39,660 bases of DNA, from positions 1 through 39,660 of the forward strand of contig CACKUZ010000004.1 of assembly GCA_902603475.1 (NCBI GenBank). The letters run 5' to 3'. This DNA is from an uncultured Pelagibacteraceae bacterium. GTDB taxonomy: Bacteria > Pseudomonadota > Alphaproteobacteria > Pelagibacterales > Pelagibacteraceae. A model generated the notes under the pieces. That model had not been told where the DNA came from. It made no database searches and worked only from the letters and a program-made list of their open reading frames with translations. Below are positions 1-8,311 of this stretch, in pieces; the stretch's first letter is position 1; each line of letters starts with the position of its first letter. A program made the translations under genes and the position numbers.

Positions 1-1440
1 ATACAAGGTGTTATAGAGAGATTTTCTCAAATTAAACCTAAATTATTAATAATTACAGATAGGTATTATTATAATGGTAAAGAGATTAATGTACTTGAAA
101 GATTACCAGCTATTCTTAAAAAAATTAAATCTATTAAATATGTTATAATAGCTAATTACCCTGGTAAAAAAAGCTTAAAACAAAACAGGATCAAGGGAAT
201 TAAGATTTTCTATTACAATAAGCTTAAAGATAAACAAGATAGAAATTATTTATTTAAAAAATTTGATTTTGATAAAGAGCTAGCAATTTTATATTCAAGT
301 GGAACAACTGGGAAACCAAAATGCATATGTCACAGAGCCGGTGGAGTTTTATTACAGCATCTAAAAGAACATAAACTTCATTGTGATGTTAAGGAAGGAG
401 ATAATGTATTTTATTTTACTACTTGTGGGTGGATGATGTGGAATTGGTTAATGACTTTTTTGGCATCAAAAGCTTCTATTGTTCTATTCGATGGGTTTCC
501 AATGCATAAAAAAAATGATCTACTATTTAAAATAGCTGAGAAAGAAAAAATTTCTCTCTTTGGTATAAGTGCCAAGTACATTGATCAATTAAAAAAACTT
601 AATTTAAGGATTAAAAATAAATACAAACTAAATTATCTCAAAATTATTTGTTCTACTGGATCGCCCTTATCATCTGAAGGTTTTGATTATGTTTATAAAA
701 ATATAAAAAAAAATGTTCATTTAGCGTCTATTGCAGGCGGAACAGACTTAGTATCTTGCTTCGTATTAGGAAATATTTATTCACCAGTTTACAGGGGACA
801 GATTCAAAATAATGGATTAGGTATGAATACTGATGTTTTTTCTGAAAGAGGAAAATCTTTAATAAATAAAAAAGGGGAATTAGTTTGTAAATCTCCATTT
901 CCTTCAATGCCAAAATTATTTTGGAATGATAAGAATAATAAAAAATATAAGGGTGCATATTTTAAAAAATTTAAAAATGTTTGGCATCATGGAGATTTTG
1001 CTGAAAGAAAATCTAACGGAGGTTATGTAATTTATGGAAGATCAGATGCCACACTAAATCCTGGTGGAGCAAGGTTGGGTACGGCTGAGATATATTCCGT
1101 AGTTGATAAATTTAAAGAAGTTAAAGAGTCAATTGTTATAGGTCAGAAATGGGATAATGATGTAAGAATTGTATTATTTGTTGTTCTAAAGAAGCCTAAG
1201 TCGTTAAATGAAGATTTATCTTTTAATTTAAAAAAGGCTATACGTAAAGATGCATCCCCACGGCATGTACCCAAAAAAATAATTGAGGTCTCAGATATAC
1301 CAAGAACAAAAAATGGAAAAATAGTTGAGATCGCTGTTAGAAATACTGTTGAAGGAATAAAAATAAAAAATATTCAAGCTCTTATAAATCCTAATATTTT
1401 AAATGAATTTAAAAATTTGGATGAACTTAAGACACCATAA
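1..1440 (+). CDS. aacS: acetoacetyl-CoA synthetase (acetoacetate-CoA ligase), 5' end missing
   Basis: The reading frame is open from base 1 and gives 479 residues; the family is about 650 aa, so roughly the first 170 are outside the window. It is an ANL-superfamily adenylating enzyme that activates acetoacetate to acetoacetyl-CoA with ATP and CoA in the cytoplasm. The P-loop-like AMP-binding motif YSSGTTGKPK is encoded near 291-320. TTCGWMMWNWLM near 418-453 and YGRSDATLNPGGARLGTAEIY near 1033-1095 are typical of acetoacetyl-CoA synthetases rather than acetyl-CoA synthetases. The C-terminal subdomain has SPRHVP and the catalytic-lysine region PRTKNGK. The internal ATG at 433 falls inside the conserved core and is not the start. 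Assignment to this subfamily is by motif recall. Confidence 0.88.
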   Translation: MQGVIERFSQIKPKLLIITDRYYYNGKEINVLERLPAILKKIKSIKYVIIANYPGKKSLKQNRIKGIKIFYYNKLKDKQDRNYLFKKFDFDKELAILYSSGTTGKPKCICHRAGGVLLQHLKEHKLHCDVKEGDNVFYFTTCGWMMWNWLMTFLASKASIVLFDGFPMHKKNDLLFKIAEKEKISLFGISAKYIDQLKKLNLRIKNKYKLNYLKIICSTGSPLSSEGFDYVYKNIKKNVHLASIAGGTDLVSCFVLGNIYSPVYRGQIQNNGLGMNTDVFSERGKSLINKKGELVCKSPFPSMPKLFWNDKNNKKYKGAYFKKFKNVWHHGDFAERKSNGGYVIYGRSDATLNPGGARLGTAEIYSVVDKFKEVKESIVIGQKWDNDVRIVLFVVLKKPKSLNEDLSFNLKKAIRKDASPRHVPKKIIEVSDIPRTKNGKIVEIAVRNTVEGIKIKNIQALINPNILNEFKNLDELKTP

Positions 1441-1516
1441 ATACTCCTAAATTTATATAGACAATAATAATTGATTAATATTAAATAGTAATAATAATTA
1501 ATAGATTGGAGTAAAA

Positions 1517-2524
1517 ATGATAAAAAACTTATTCAAAAGTTCTCTAATGATATTACTTGTGACACTTGGTTTGTCAGGTAAATCGTTTGCTCAAGAACTT
1601 AAATTTTTTACAATTGGTACAGGAGGGACTGCTTATACTTATTATCCAGTTGGTGGAATGATTGCAAATGCAATTTCTAAACCGCCAGGATCAAGAGAAT
1701 GTGGCAAAGGTGGAAGTTGTGGAGTTCCTAACTTAATTGCATCTGCTGTTTCATCAAGAGGATCAGTAGATAATGTAAATGCTATTATTTCAGGTTTAAG
1801 AAATTCAGGATTTGCACAGTCTGATGTTGCTTATTGGGCTTACACTGGTACTGGAACTATGGAAGGAAAAGAACCAGCAAAAGATTTAAGAACTATCGCA
1901 GCACTATTTCAAGAGCACATTCATTTAGTTGCTCTAAAAAAAAGTAATATTAATTCTGTTAAAGACCTAAAAGGTAAAAGAGTTTCACTCGACGAACCTG
2001 GATCTGGTACTTATGTTGATGCTAAATTAATTTTAGAATCAAATGGTTTAAGTACTAGTGATGTTAAAGCTGAAGCTTTAAAAGGTAAAGCAGCTACAGA
2101 TGCATTAAGAAATGGTAAAGTCGATGCAATTTTTGTCGTAGCAGGTTTTCCAACAGGAGCTATTGTTGAGTTAGCATCTGCAGTTGATATAAAATTAGTT
2201 CCCATAGATGGTGCAGGAGCTAAAGCATTAACTTCAAAATATGGATTTTTCTCACAGAGCCCAATTCCTTCAGGAACTTACGAAGGAGTTGATGAGGTAA
2301 ATACTGTAGCAGTGGGTGCCCAGTGGTTTACTTCTGCAAAAGAAGATAATGAGCTAATCTATCAAATCACAAAAGCTTTATGGAATAAAGAATCTAGAAA
2401 GCTAATGGATGTTGGTCATGCTAAAGGTAAAACAATAACGCCTGATACAGCTCTTTCTGGAGTAGGTGTACCATTACATCCTGGTGCAGAAAAGTTCTAT
2501 AAAGAAGCAGGACTTATAAATTAA
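1517..2524 (+). CDS. TAXI-family TRAP transporter solute-binding protein
   Basis: This 335-aa periplasmic binding protein captures a substrate for the TRAP permease encoded next door. A signal peptide is evident: basic MIKNLFK, a hydrophobic stretch to about residue 20, and a probable cleavage at SFA|Q after residue 25. The mature part begins with LKFFTIGTGGTAYTYYPVGG, the hallmark of TAXI (TRAP-associated extracytoplasmic immunogenic) receptors. TAXI receptors have been linked to glutamate or other carboxylates, but the ligand cannot be read from the sequence. GGAG at 1508-1511 lies 5 nt before the ATG. It has its own 76-bp AT-rich leader. The fused permease follows after 57 bp, the usual TAXI arrangement. 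Confidence 0.9.
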   Translation: MIKNLFKSSLMILLVTLGLSGKSFAQELKFFTIGTGGTAYTYYPVGGMIANAISKPPGSRECGKGGSCGVPNLIASAVSSRGSVDNVNAIISGLRNSGFAQSDVAYWAYTGTGTMEGKEPAKDLRTIAALFQEHIHLVALKKSNINSVKDLKGKRVSLDEPGSGTYVDAKLILESNGLSTSDVKAEALKGKAATDALRNGKVDAIFVVAGFPTGAIVELASAVDIKLVPIDGAGAKALTSKYGFFSQSPIPSGTYEGVDEVNTVAVGAQWFTSAKEDNELIYQITKALWNKESRKLMDVGHAKGKTITPDTALSGVGVPLHPGAEKFYKEAGLIN

Positions 2525-2550
2525 ATTTATAAGTACTCTAAAATATATTT

Positions 2551-2576
2551 TGCCCTAGGTCATAAGATTTAGGGCA
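2551..2576 (+). promoter_or_regulatory. intergenic hairpin between TRAP binding protein and permease
   Basis: A perfect 7-bp stem (TGCCCTA at 2551-2557 with TAGGGCA at 2570-2576) encloses a 12-nt loop, 5 nt before the permease ATG at 2582. It is followed by TTAT, not a real U-tract, so it is a poor intrinsic terminator. AGGG at 2571-2574 is the only Shine-Dalgarno-like sequence for the permease and lies inside the stem. The hairpin could lower permease translation or protect the 3' end of the binding-protein message. Function is inferred. Confidence 0.5.
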
Positions 2577-2581
2577 TTATT

Positions 2582-4567
2582 ATGTCTCAATTTAATATTT
2601 CTCCTGAAGAGGTTTCAAAACTTGAAGAAAAGTTTGAAATAAAAAGTAACGAAAGAAAATTAAAAAATTTTCTGAAATTATTGACGTTTATTGCTTTAGT
2701 TACTATGTCAATTTATCATTTTTATGCCTCAGGATTTGGAACAATTAGAGATATACTTCATAGAGGTATTCATATTTCTTTTGTAGTTGGCCTAGTATTT
2801 CTATTTTATAATTGGAAAAATTTCCCTGATGACAAATCAAAAAGCAAAGTTCCTATAATAGATATTATTTTTTCAATTCTTGTTATAATAACTGCACTTT
2901 ATCTGCCTTTATTACCTCCTGAAATATTAGCTAGCAGAGTGGGCAATCCCTCTAGTACTGAAGTTATCATGGGATCAATCCTTATAATTTTGACCCTTGA
3001 AGCTGCAAGAAGATCTATTGGATACACGCTACCATTGATATGCGTAATATTTATGCTTTTTGCACTTTATGGTCCTATTTTTCCTGGAGCTTTAAAGCAC
3101 GGTGGTAGCAGTTGGGCAGGGTTTGTAAATCATATTTATATAACTAACCAAGGAATTTATGGAATCGCTGTTGGTGTCATGGCTCAATATGTTTTTTTAT
3201 TTATTTTATTTGGTGTACTTGCAACTCGAATAGGACTAGGACAATTATTTATTGATTTAGCAATGGTGATAGCTGGAAGATATTCTGGAGGTCCAGCAAA
3301 AGTAGCGATTTTTTCTTCAGCATTTCTTGGGACTATATCTGGGTCTTCTATAGCAAATACAGTAACAACTGGATCTTTAACAATACCTGCAATGAAAAAG
3401 GTTGGATATCCTCCACATTTTTCTGGTGCTGTGGAAGCTACAGCATCTACTGGTGGACAAATAACTCCACCTATTTTAGGAGCTGCTGCCTTTATTATGG
3501 TCGAATATTTAGAATTACCCTTAAGAGATATTTTAGCAGCTGCATTAATTCCAGCACTACTTCACTATTTTGGAATTTTTGTAATGGTTCATTTAGAGGC
3601 AAAAAAATTAGGACTTAGAGGTTTAAACGAAAGTGAGGTTCCTAAATTTATAAAAATTATACAAGACAATTGGCTTGCAATAGTTCCATTGTTTATCTTG
3701 GTATATTTAATTTTAGTTGGTCGGACGCCAGATTATGCTGCAGTAAATGGAATAATTGCATGTATCGTTATTGGATTTATTAGAAAAAAAAATAGACTTA
3801 CTTTTAACGACTTATTTGAGTGTCTTGCAAGAGGTGCAAAGAATACTTTAGCAGTTGGAGCCGCTGCAACATCAATAGGGATTATAGTTGGTGTAGTTAC
3901 TCTAACAGGTGTTGGTTTTAGATTAGGTTATGTAGTAATCCAAACGGCTGGTGATATCGGAGGTTTCTTTTTAAACTTTTTACCTTTTAATTATTTTTCT
4001 TTAGCCGATCTAACATTATTTTTCTCATTAATATTAATTGCAATATCATGCATATTTATGGGTACAGGAGTACCAACTACTGCAACATATATAATACTAG
4101 TTGCTGTTGCTGCGCCTGCTCTTACTCAATTACAAATTGAGCCAATTGTTTCTCACTTTTTTGTGTTTTATTATGGTGTCTTAGCTGACATAACACCGCC
4201 TGTTGCTCTTGCAGCATATGCTGCTGCTGGAATTGCAGGTTCAAATCCATTTACCACGGGTAATACTGCATTTAGATTAGGAATTGCAAAAGCCCTTGTC
4301 CCTTTTGTATTTGTTTATTCACCATCTCTATTACTGGTTGCCCAAGGATTTAATTTTTATGATTTTTTTGTAACTTTAATATCTGCAATGATTGGAATTG
4401 GTTTGATTGGAATTGGATTTACAGGCTATCTATTTAAAAGAGTTTCTAGCTTTCAAAGATGGTATTTGGGAATTATTTCATTATTATTTATTGCACCTGG
4501 TTTAGGTTCATCAATTATTGGCTTAGTTTTAGTGTTGCCAATATTTATTCTTCAATTAAGAAAATAA
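2582..4567 (+). CDS. TRAP transporter permease, fused small and large subunits (DctQM type)
   Basis: This 661-aa integral inner-membrane protein is the transport component partnering the TAXI binding protein. A hydrophilic N-terminal stretch of about 40 residues leads into a DctQ-like four-helix part (about residues 35-180). The DctM-like large domain follows, with helix-rich signatures such as GTISGSSIANTVTTG and ASTGGQITPPILGAAAF (about residues 248-302) and the inverted-repeat counterpart MGTGVPTTATYI with DITPPVALAAYAAAG further on. Fused permeases are the rule for TAXI systems. Transport is expected to be driven by an ion gradient, with no ATPase needed. The ATG lies directly after the hairpin at 2551-2576, without an exposed ribosome binding site. 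Confidence 0.9.
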   Translation: MSQFNISPEEVSKLEEKFEIKSNERKLKNFLKLLTFIALVTMSIYHFYASGFGTIRDILHRGIHISFVVGLVFLFYNWKNFPDDKSKSKVPIIDIIFSILVIITALYLPLLPPEILASRVGNPSSTEVIMGSILIILTLEAARRSIGYTLPLICVIFMLFALYGPIFPGALKHGGSSWAGFVNHIYITNQGIYGIAVGVMAQYVFLFILFGVLATRIGLGQLFIDLAMVIAGRYSGGPAKVAIFSSAFLGTISGSSIANTVTTGSLTIPAMKKVGYPPHFSGAVEATASTGGQITPPILGAAAFIMVEYLELPLRDILAAALIPALLHYFGIFVMVHLEAKKLGLRGLNESEVPKFIKIIQDNWLAIVPLFILVYLILVGRTPDYAAVNGIIACIVIGFIRKKNRLTFNDLFECLARGAKNTLAVGAAATSIGIIVGVVTLTGVGFRLGYVVIQTAGDIGGFFLNFLPFNYFSLADLTLFFSLILIAISCIFMGTGVPTTATYIILVAVAAPALTQLQIEPIVSHFFVFYYGVLADITPPVALAAYAAAGIAGSNPFTTGNTAFRLGIAKALVPFVFVYSPSLLLVAQGFNFYDFFVTLISAMIGIGLIGIGFTGYLFKRVSSFQRWYLGIISLLFIAPGLGSSIIGLVLVLPIFILQLRK

Positions 4568-4570
4568 AAC

Positions 4571-4996
4571 TTATCCACCTAGTCCAGCATTTGGAAGAGG
4601 TCTTCTTAAAATTTTCCAAATCCCAACCGCGCTTGCAATTAATTTATTTTTATACTTGAGTTTGCAATTTATAAATACCATTGACTTTGTAACTTTTTGA
4701 ATTTCTACTGTTCCCAATAATTCGTCTCCAATGTTAGAGGGAGCTATAAATTTTATATCCAATGAAATAGTTACACATGGTTTATTTCCACTTGCTCTAT
4801 GACAAGCAGTACCTGCTCCAGCATCAATGATTGTACAAATATAACCACCATGGGTTATCCCAGCTTTATTTAAATGTGTTTTTTTAATCTTAGTTTTAAA
4901 CTCGAATTTTTTTTTAGTAATTGATCTAAATAATAAACCACCATTATGTTTCATATAGCTTGGTTTATTACTTAATTGTTCAAATTTTTTTTTCAT
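4571..4996 (-). CDS. PaaI-family hotdog-fold acyl-CoA thioesterase
   Basis: This 141-aa protein has the single hotdog-domain signature of PaaI/YdiI-type thioesterases: NKAGITHGGYICTIIDAGAGTACHR (HGG-x3-T-x2-D), then a beta strand with VTISLDIKFIAPS. These enzymes hydrolyse acyl-CoA thioesters, usually as cytosolic tetramers. The substrate is not predictable here. The gene is convergent with the TRAP permease with a 3-bp gap. Its ATG shares one base with the stop of a candidate 27-codon ORF just upstream (TAATG), which suggests translational coupling. The start at 4996 is the only ATG before the conserved domain. Confidence 0.82.
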   Translation of the reverse strand: MKKKFEQLSNKPSYMKHNGGLLFRSITKKKFEFKTKIKKTHLNKAGITHGGYICTIIDAGAGTACHRASGNKPCVTISLDIKFIAPSNIGDELLGTVEIQKVTKSMVFINCKLKYKNKLIASAVGIWKILRRPLPNAGLGG

Positions 4997-5079
4997 TAAA
5001 GGATTATTGTCATAATTAGTATAAATAATAAAACTAAAGAAAAGAAATATATTACAGATTTTTCAAGTGATATTTTCAT
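4996..5079 (-). CDS. candidate 27-aa hydrophobic small protein upstream of the thioesterase
   Basis: A short ORF begins at the ATG at 5079-5077 and ends with the TAA at 4998-4996, which overlaps the thioesterase ATG by one base. The start MKISLEK is followed by about 19 mostly hydrophobic residues, the pattern of a single-pass membrane peptide. GGAAG lies 5 nt before the ATG, a better ribosome binding site than many genes here have. It sits between tRNA-Arg and the thioesterase on the same strand. It could be a real small membrane protein or a leader peptide coupling translation to the thioesterase. No family is recognised. Confidence 0.4.
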   Translation of the reverse strand: MKISLEKSVIYFFSLVLLFILIMTIIL

Positions 5080-5093
5080 TTATTCTTCCATTT

Positions 5094-5170
5094 TGGTGCG
5101 CCTGCTAGGAGTTGAACCCAGAACCTCCTGGTCCGTAGCCAAGCGCTCTATCCAATTGAGCTACAGGCGC
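5094..5170 (-). tRNA. tRNA-Arg (anticodon ACG)
   Basis: On the minus strand the 77 nt fold as a complete cloverleaf. The acceptor arm is GCGCCTG with CAGGCGC. The D arm is GCTC/GAGC. The anticodon stem CTTGG/CCAGG encloses loop CTACGGA. The T arm CTGGG/CCTAG has the loop TTCAACT. Discriminator A is followed by an encoded CCA at 5096-5094. Anticodon ACG, normally edited to ICG, reads CGU/CGC/CGA arginine codons. Confidence 0.95.
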
Positions 5171-5187
5171 AATTTGTACAGTTTTTA

Positions 5188-5205
5188 TACATTATTAATA
5201 ATGTA
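5188..5205. promoter_or_regulatory. 18-bp perfect palindrome between tRNA-Arg and aceE
   Basis: TACATTATT is followed directly by its reverse complement AATAATGTA. The site lies 18-35 bp upstream of the mature tRNA-Arg 5' end and about 40 bp upstream of the aceE ATG, in the 75-bp divergent spacer. A symmetric operator for a dimeric repressor is plausible. It does not resemble the PdhR box (ATTGGT-n3-ACCAAT). In AT-rich DNA chance palindromes are more likely, so this is a candidate only. A TATAAA overlapping its end could be the minus-strand -10 element of the tRNA promoter. Confidence 0.4.
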
Positions 5206-5245
5206 AATTATTTTTTTAGCAAATATTGATATATATATTACAAAA

Positions 5246-8200
5246 ATGAATCTAGATTTATTAGTTCCTGATATAGGAGACTTTGAAAACGTTGAAATAA
5301 TCGAAGTACTTGTAAAAAAAGGCGACAAAATCAATAAAAATGACCCTGTTGTCACTTTAGAAAGTGACAAATCAAGTGTTGAAGTACCATCTGAATATGA
5401 AGGCACAATTGAAAATATAAATGTAAAAATTGGGGATAAAGTTTCAAAAGGTGATTTGATATTAACTATCTCTTCAGAAAATAAAGATGAACATGACAAA
5501 ATTAATAAAACTTTAGACGAAAAAATTCCGCCTTCAACAGAGAAATTGATAGAGGAAGCAGAAACTGCAACTAAATCTGACACAAAAGTTGAAACAAAAG
5601 TAACAGAGCCAAAACAAATCAAGCAAACAAGATTAATTAATGAAGTTAAAATGGTTAGTAGTAACGACGATATTGATCCTGTTGAAACTAAAGAGTGGTT
5701 AGATTCCTTAAGTGCAGTTCTGCAAAATGATGGTTCTGAAAGGGCTCATTTTTTAATTAAACAATTAATTGATCAATCTTATAAAGCTGGATCTAAAATT
5801 CCTCATACTCAAACTACTCCTTACGTGAATACGATACCTCCTGAAGAGGAAAAAAGATCACCTGGAGACCAAAACATAGAACGTAAGTTAAGATCATTAA
5901 TTAGATGGAATGCTGCTGCGATGGTAGTAAGAGCAAATAAAAAACATCCTGAACTTGGCGGTCACATAGGAACATTTGCATCAGCTGCAACTTTGTATGA
6001 TGTTGGTATGAATCATTTTTGGCGAGCAAAAAATAATAAATTCGGAGGTGATCTAGTATATTTTCAAGGACATAGTGCACCAGGAATGTATGCAAGAGCT
6101 TTTCTTGAGGGAAGACTAAATGAAAAGCAGTTAGATAGATTTAGACAAGAAGTAAAAACTGGTGGACTTTCATCTTATCCTCATCCTTGGCTAATGCCAA
6201 ACTTTTGGCAGTTTCCAACTGTTTCAATGGGTATTGGTCCAATGTTAGCAATATATCAAGCAAGATTTATGAAATACCTAATCAATAGAGGATTAATTAA
6301 AGATGAGGGAAGAAAAGTTTGGGCTTTTCTTGGAGATGGAGAAATGGATGAACCTGAGTCACTTGGCGCAATTGGTTTAGCGGCGCGTGAAAATTTAGAT
6401 AATTTAATATTTGTTGTTAACTGCAACTTACAAAGATTAGACGGTCCAGTAAGAGGAAATGGAAAAATAATTCAAGAATTAGAGGGTATTTTTAGAGGAG
6501 GTGGCTGGAACGTTCTAAAAGTTATTTGGGGATCTTATTGGGACTCACTTTTAGCAAATGATAAGACAGGACATTTAGTAAAAATTATGAATGAGACCGT
6601 AGATGGTGAATATCAAGCATTTAAAGCAAGAAATGGGCTTTATGTGAGAGAAAAGTTTTTTGGCAAATACCCTGAAACTACAGAATTAGTTTCATCAATG
6701 TCAGATACTGATATTTGGAGACTTAATAGAGGAGGCCATGATCCACACAAAGTTTATGCTGCATATGATAAAGCGGTTAATCACAAAGGAAGCCCCACAG
6801 TCATAATAGCTAAAACTATAAAAGGTTATGGTATGGGTAAAAGTGGTGAAAGTGTAAACACTACTCACCAACAAAAGAAATTGGATGTTGATGATTTAAT
6901 GTATTACAGGGATAGGTTTGATGTTCCTTTAACAGATTCTCAAGTCAAAAATATAGAATATTTTAAACCAGACGAAAACTCTGAAGAAATTAAATACTTA
7001 AAAAAAAGAAGATTAGAACTTGGTGGATTTATTCCAGAGAGAACATCATATTCAAAACCGATTAAAGCCCCAGTTAAAGATATTTTTGATTTTATGAAAA
7101 AGTCTACTGGCGAAAAAGAAATGTCTACAACAATGGCATTAGTAAGAATGTTAACTAATCTTTTGAGAGATAAAAATGTTGCACCAAAATTGGTTCCAAT
7201 TATTCCCGATGAAGCTAGAACATTTGGAATGGAGGGTTTCTTTCAAAAAATAGGTATTTATGCTCATGAAGGTCAAAAATATGAGCCAGAGGACTCAGCA
7301 CAACTTTCATCTTATAGAGAAGAAAAAAGTGGTCAGGTATTAGAAGAAGGTATTACAGAAGCTGGTTCAATGTCTTCTTGGATAGCAGCTGGAACAGCAT
7401 ATACAAATCATGATATTGAAATGATACCAATTTATCTTTTCTATTCAATGTTTGGTTTTCAAAGAATTGGAGATTTTGCTTGGGCTGCAGGAGATAGTCA
7501 AGCGAGAGGCTTTTTAATTGGTGCGACTGCAGGAAGAACAACACTTGCAGGAGAAGGTCTTCAACACCAAGATGGTCATAGTCATTTGTTAGCATCAACA
7601 ATTCCAAACTGTATTTCTTATGATCCAACATTCCATTATGAATTAGCTGTGATTTTTAGAGAAGGGTTAAGAAGGATGCATGAAAAAAATGAAAATATTT
7701 TTTATTATATTACAACAATGAACGAAAATTACTCCCACCCTGCAATGCCAGATGATTGTGAGGATGGAATTCTCAAGGGAATGTATAAAATTAAAGAAAC
7801 ATCAGGTTCTAAAGAAGCTAAAATTCAATTATTAGGCTCTGGAACAATACTAAGAGAAATGATGGCAGCATCAGAAATTCTTAAAAAAGAATATCAGGTC
7901 GATAGTGAAGTTTGGAGTGTTACTAGTTTTAATGAGTTAAGAAAAAATGGAATGGAAGTTGAAAGATTTAACCTTCTAAATCCTGCAGAAACAAATAAAA
8001 AATCATATGTAGAGGAATGTTTAGGAAAACAACAAGGTCCTATCCTTACAGCCACCGACTATATGAGAATAAATGCTGATCAAATAAGACCCTTTACAAA
8101 AAAGAGCTTTTATTCATTAGGTACGGATGGATATGGAAGAAGTGATACAAGAAAAAACTTAAGAAATTTTTTTGAAGTAGATAAAGAACACATAGTTGCT

Positions 8201-8311
8201 TATAGCCTTAGCGTTTTAACCAATGAACAGCTTGTTGCATCAAAGTATGCTGAAGATGCATTCAAAAAGTATAAAATTGATAAAAACAAACCTATGCCAA
8301 CAAAAATGTAA
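5246..8311 (+). CDS. aceE: pyruvate dehydrogenase E1 (homodimeric AceE type) with N-terminal lipoyl domain
   Basis: This 1021-aa protein decarboxylates pyruvate with ThDP and would reductively acetylate a lipoyl group. Residues about 3-78 are a complete lipoyl domain with the lipoylation motif ESDKS, target Lys42. A charged Lys/Glu/Thr-rich linker (about 79-125) follows. From about residue 130 it is a full homodimeric AceE-type E1, with conserved stretches such as GGHIGTFASAATLYDVG. The ThDP/Mg motif starts at GDGEMDEPES (363) and ends at NCN (392-394). E. coli AceE is 887 aa, and the surplus of about 134 aa equals lipoyl domain plus linker. The E2 gene follows without a gap. A lipoyl domain on this E1 type is atypical; it normally belongs to E2, or to E1-beta in some alphaproteobacteria. 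No clear ribosome binding site precedes the ATG. Confidence 0.93.
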   Translation: MNLDLLVPDIGDFENVEIIEVLVKKGDKINKNDPVVTLESDKSSVEVPSEYEGTIENINVKIGDKVSKGDLILTISSENKDEHDKINKTLDEKIPPSTEKLIEEAETATKSDTKVETKVTEPKQIKQTRLINEVKMVSSNDDIDPVETKEWLDSLSAVLQNDGSERAHFLIKQLIDQSYKAGSKIPHTQTTPYVNTIPPEEEKRSPGDQNIERKLRSLIRWNAAAMVVRANKKHPELGGHIGTFASAATLYDVGMNHFWRAKNNKFGGDLVYFQGHSAPGMYARAFLEGRLNEKQLDRFRQEVKTGGLSSYPHPWLMPNFWQFPTVSMGIGPMLAIYQARFMKYLINRGLIKDEGRKVWAFLGDGEMDEPESLGAIGLAARENLDNLIFVVNCNLQRLDGPVRGNGKIIQELEGIFRGGGWNVLKVIWGSYWDSLLANDKTGHLVKIMNETVDGEYQAFKARNGLYVREKFFGKYPETTELVSSMSDTDIWRLNRGGHDPHKVYAAYDKAVNHKGSPTVIIAKTIKGYGMGKSGESVNTTHQQKKLDVDDLMYYRDRFDVPLTDSQVKNIEYFKPDENSEEIKYLKKRRLELGGFIPERTSYSKPIKAPVKDIFDFMKKSTGEKEMSTTMALVRMLTNLLRDKNVAPKLVPIIPDEARTFGMEGFFQKIGIYAHEGQKYEPEDSAQLSSYREEKSGQVLEEGITEAGSMSSWIAAGTAYTNHDIEMIPIYLFYSMFGFQRIGDFAWAAGDSQARGFLIGATAGRTTLAGEGLQHQDGHSHLLASTIPNCISYDPTFHYELAVIFREGLRRMHEKNENIFYYITTMNENYSHPAMPDDCEDGILKGMYKIKETSGSKEAKIQLLGSGTILREMMAASEILKKEYQVDSEVWSVTSFNELRKNGMEVERFNLLNPAETNKKSYVEECLGKQQGPILTATDYMRINADQIRPFTKKSFYSLGTDGYGRSDTRKNLRNFFEVDKEHIVAYSLSVLTNEQLVASKYAEDAFKKYKIDKNKPMPTKM

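Noticed and set aside
433..1440. 335-aa protein starting at the internal ATG
   Set aside because: The frame is open from base 1 and the upstream part encodes the AMP-binding motif, so the ATG is internal to acetoacetyl-CoA synthetase.
5185..5622. 145-codon antisense frame over the lipoyl domain of aceE
   Set aside because: Serine/phenylalanine-rich shadow of a real coding region with no domain and no ribosome binding site; it also spans the aceE promoter region.
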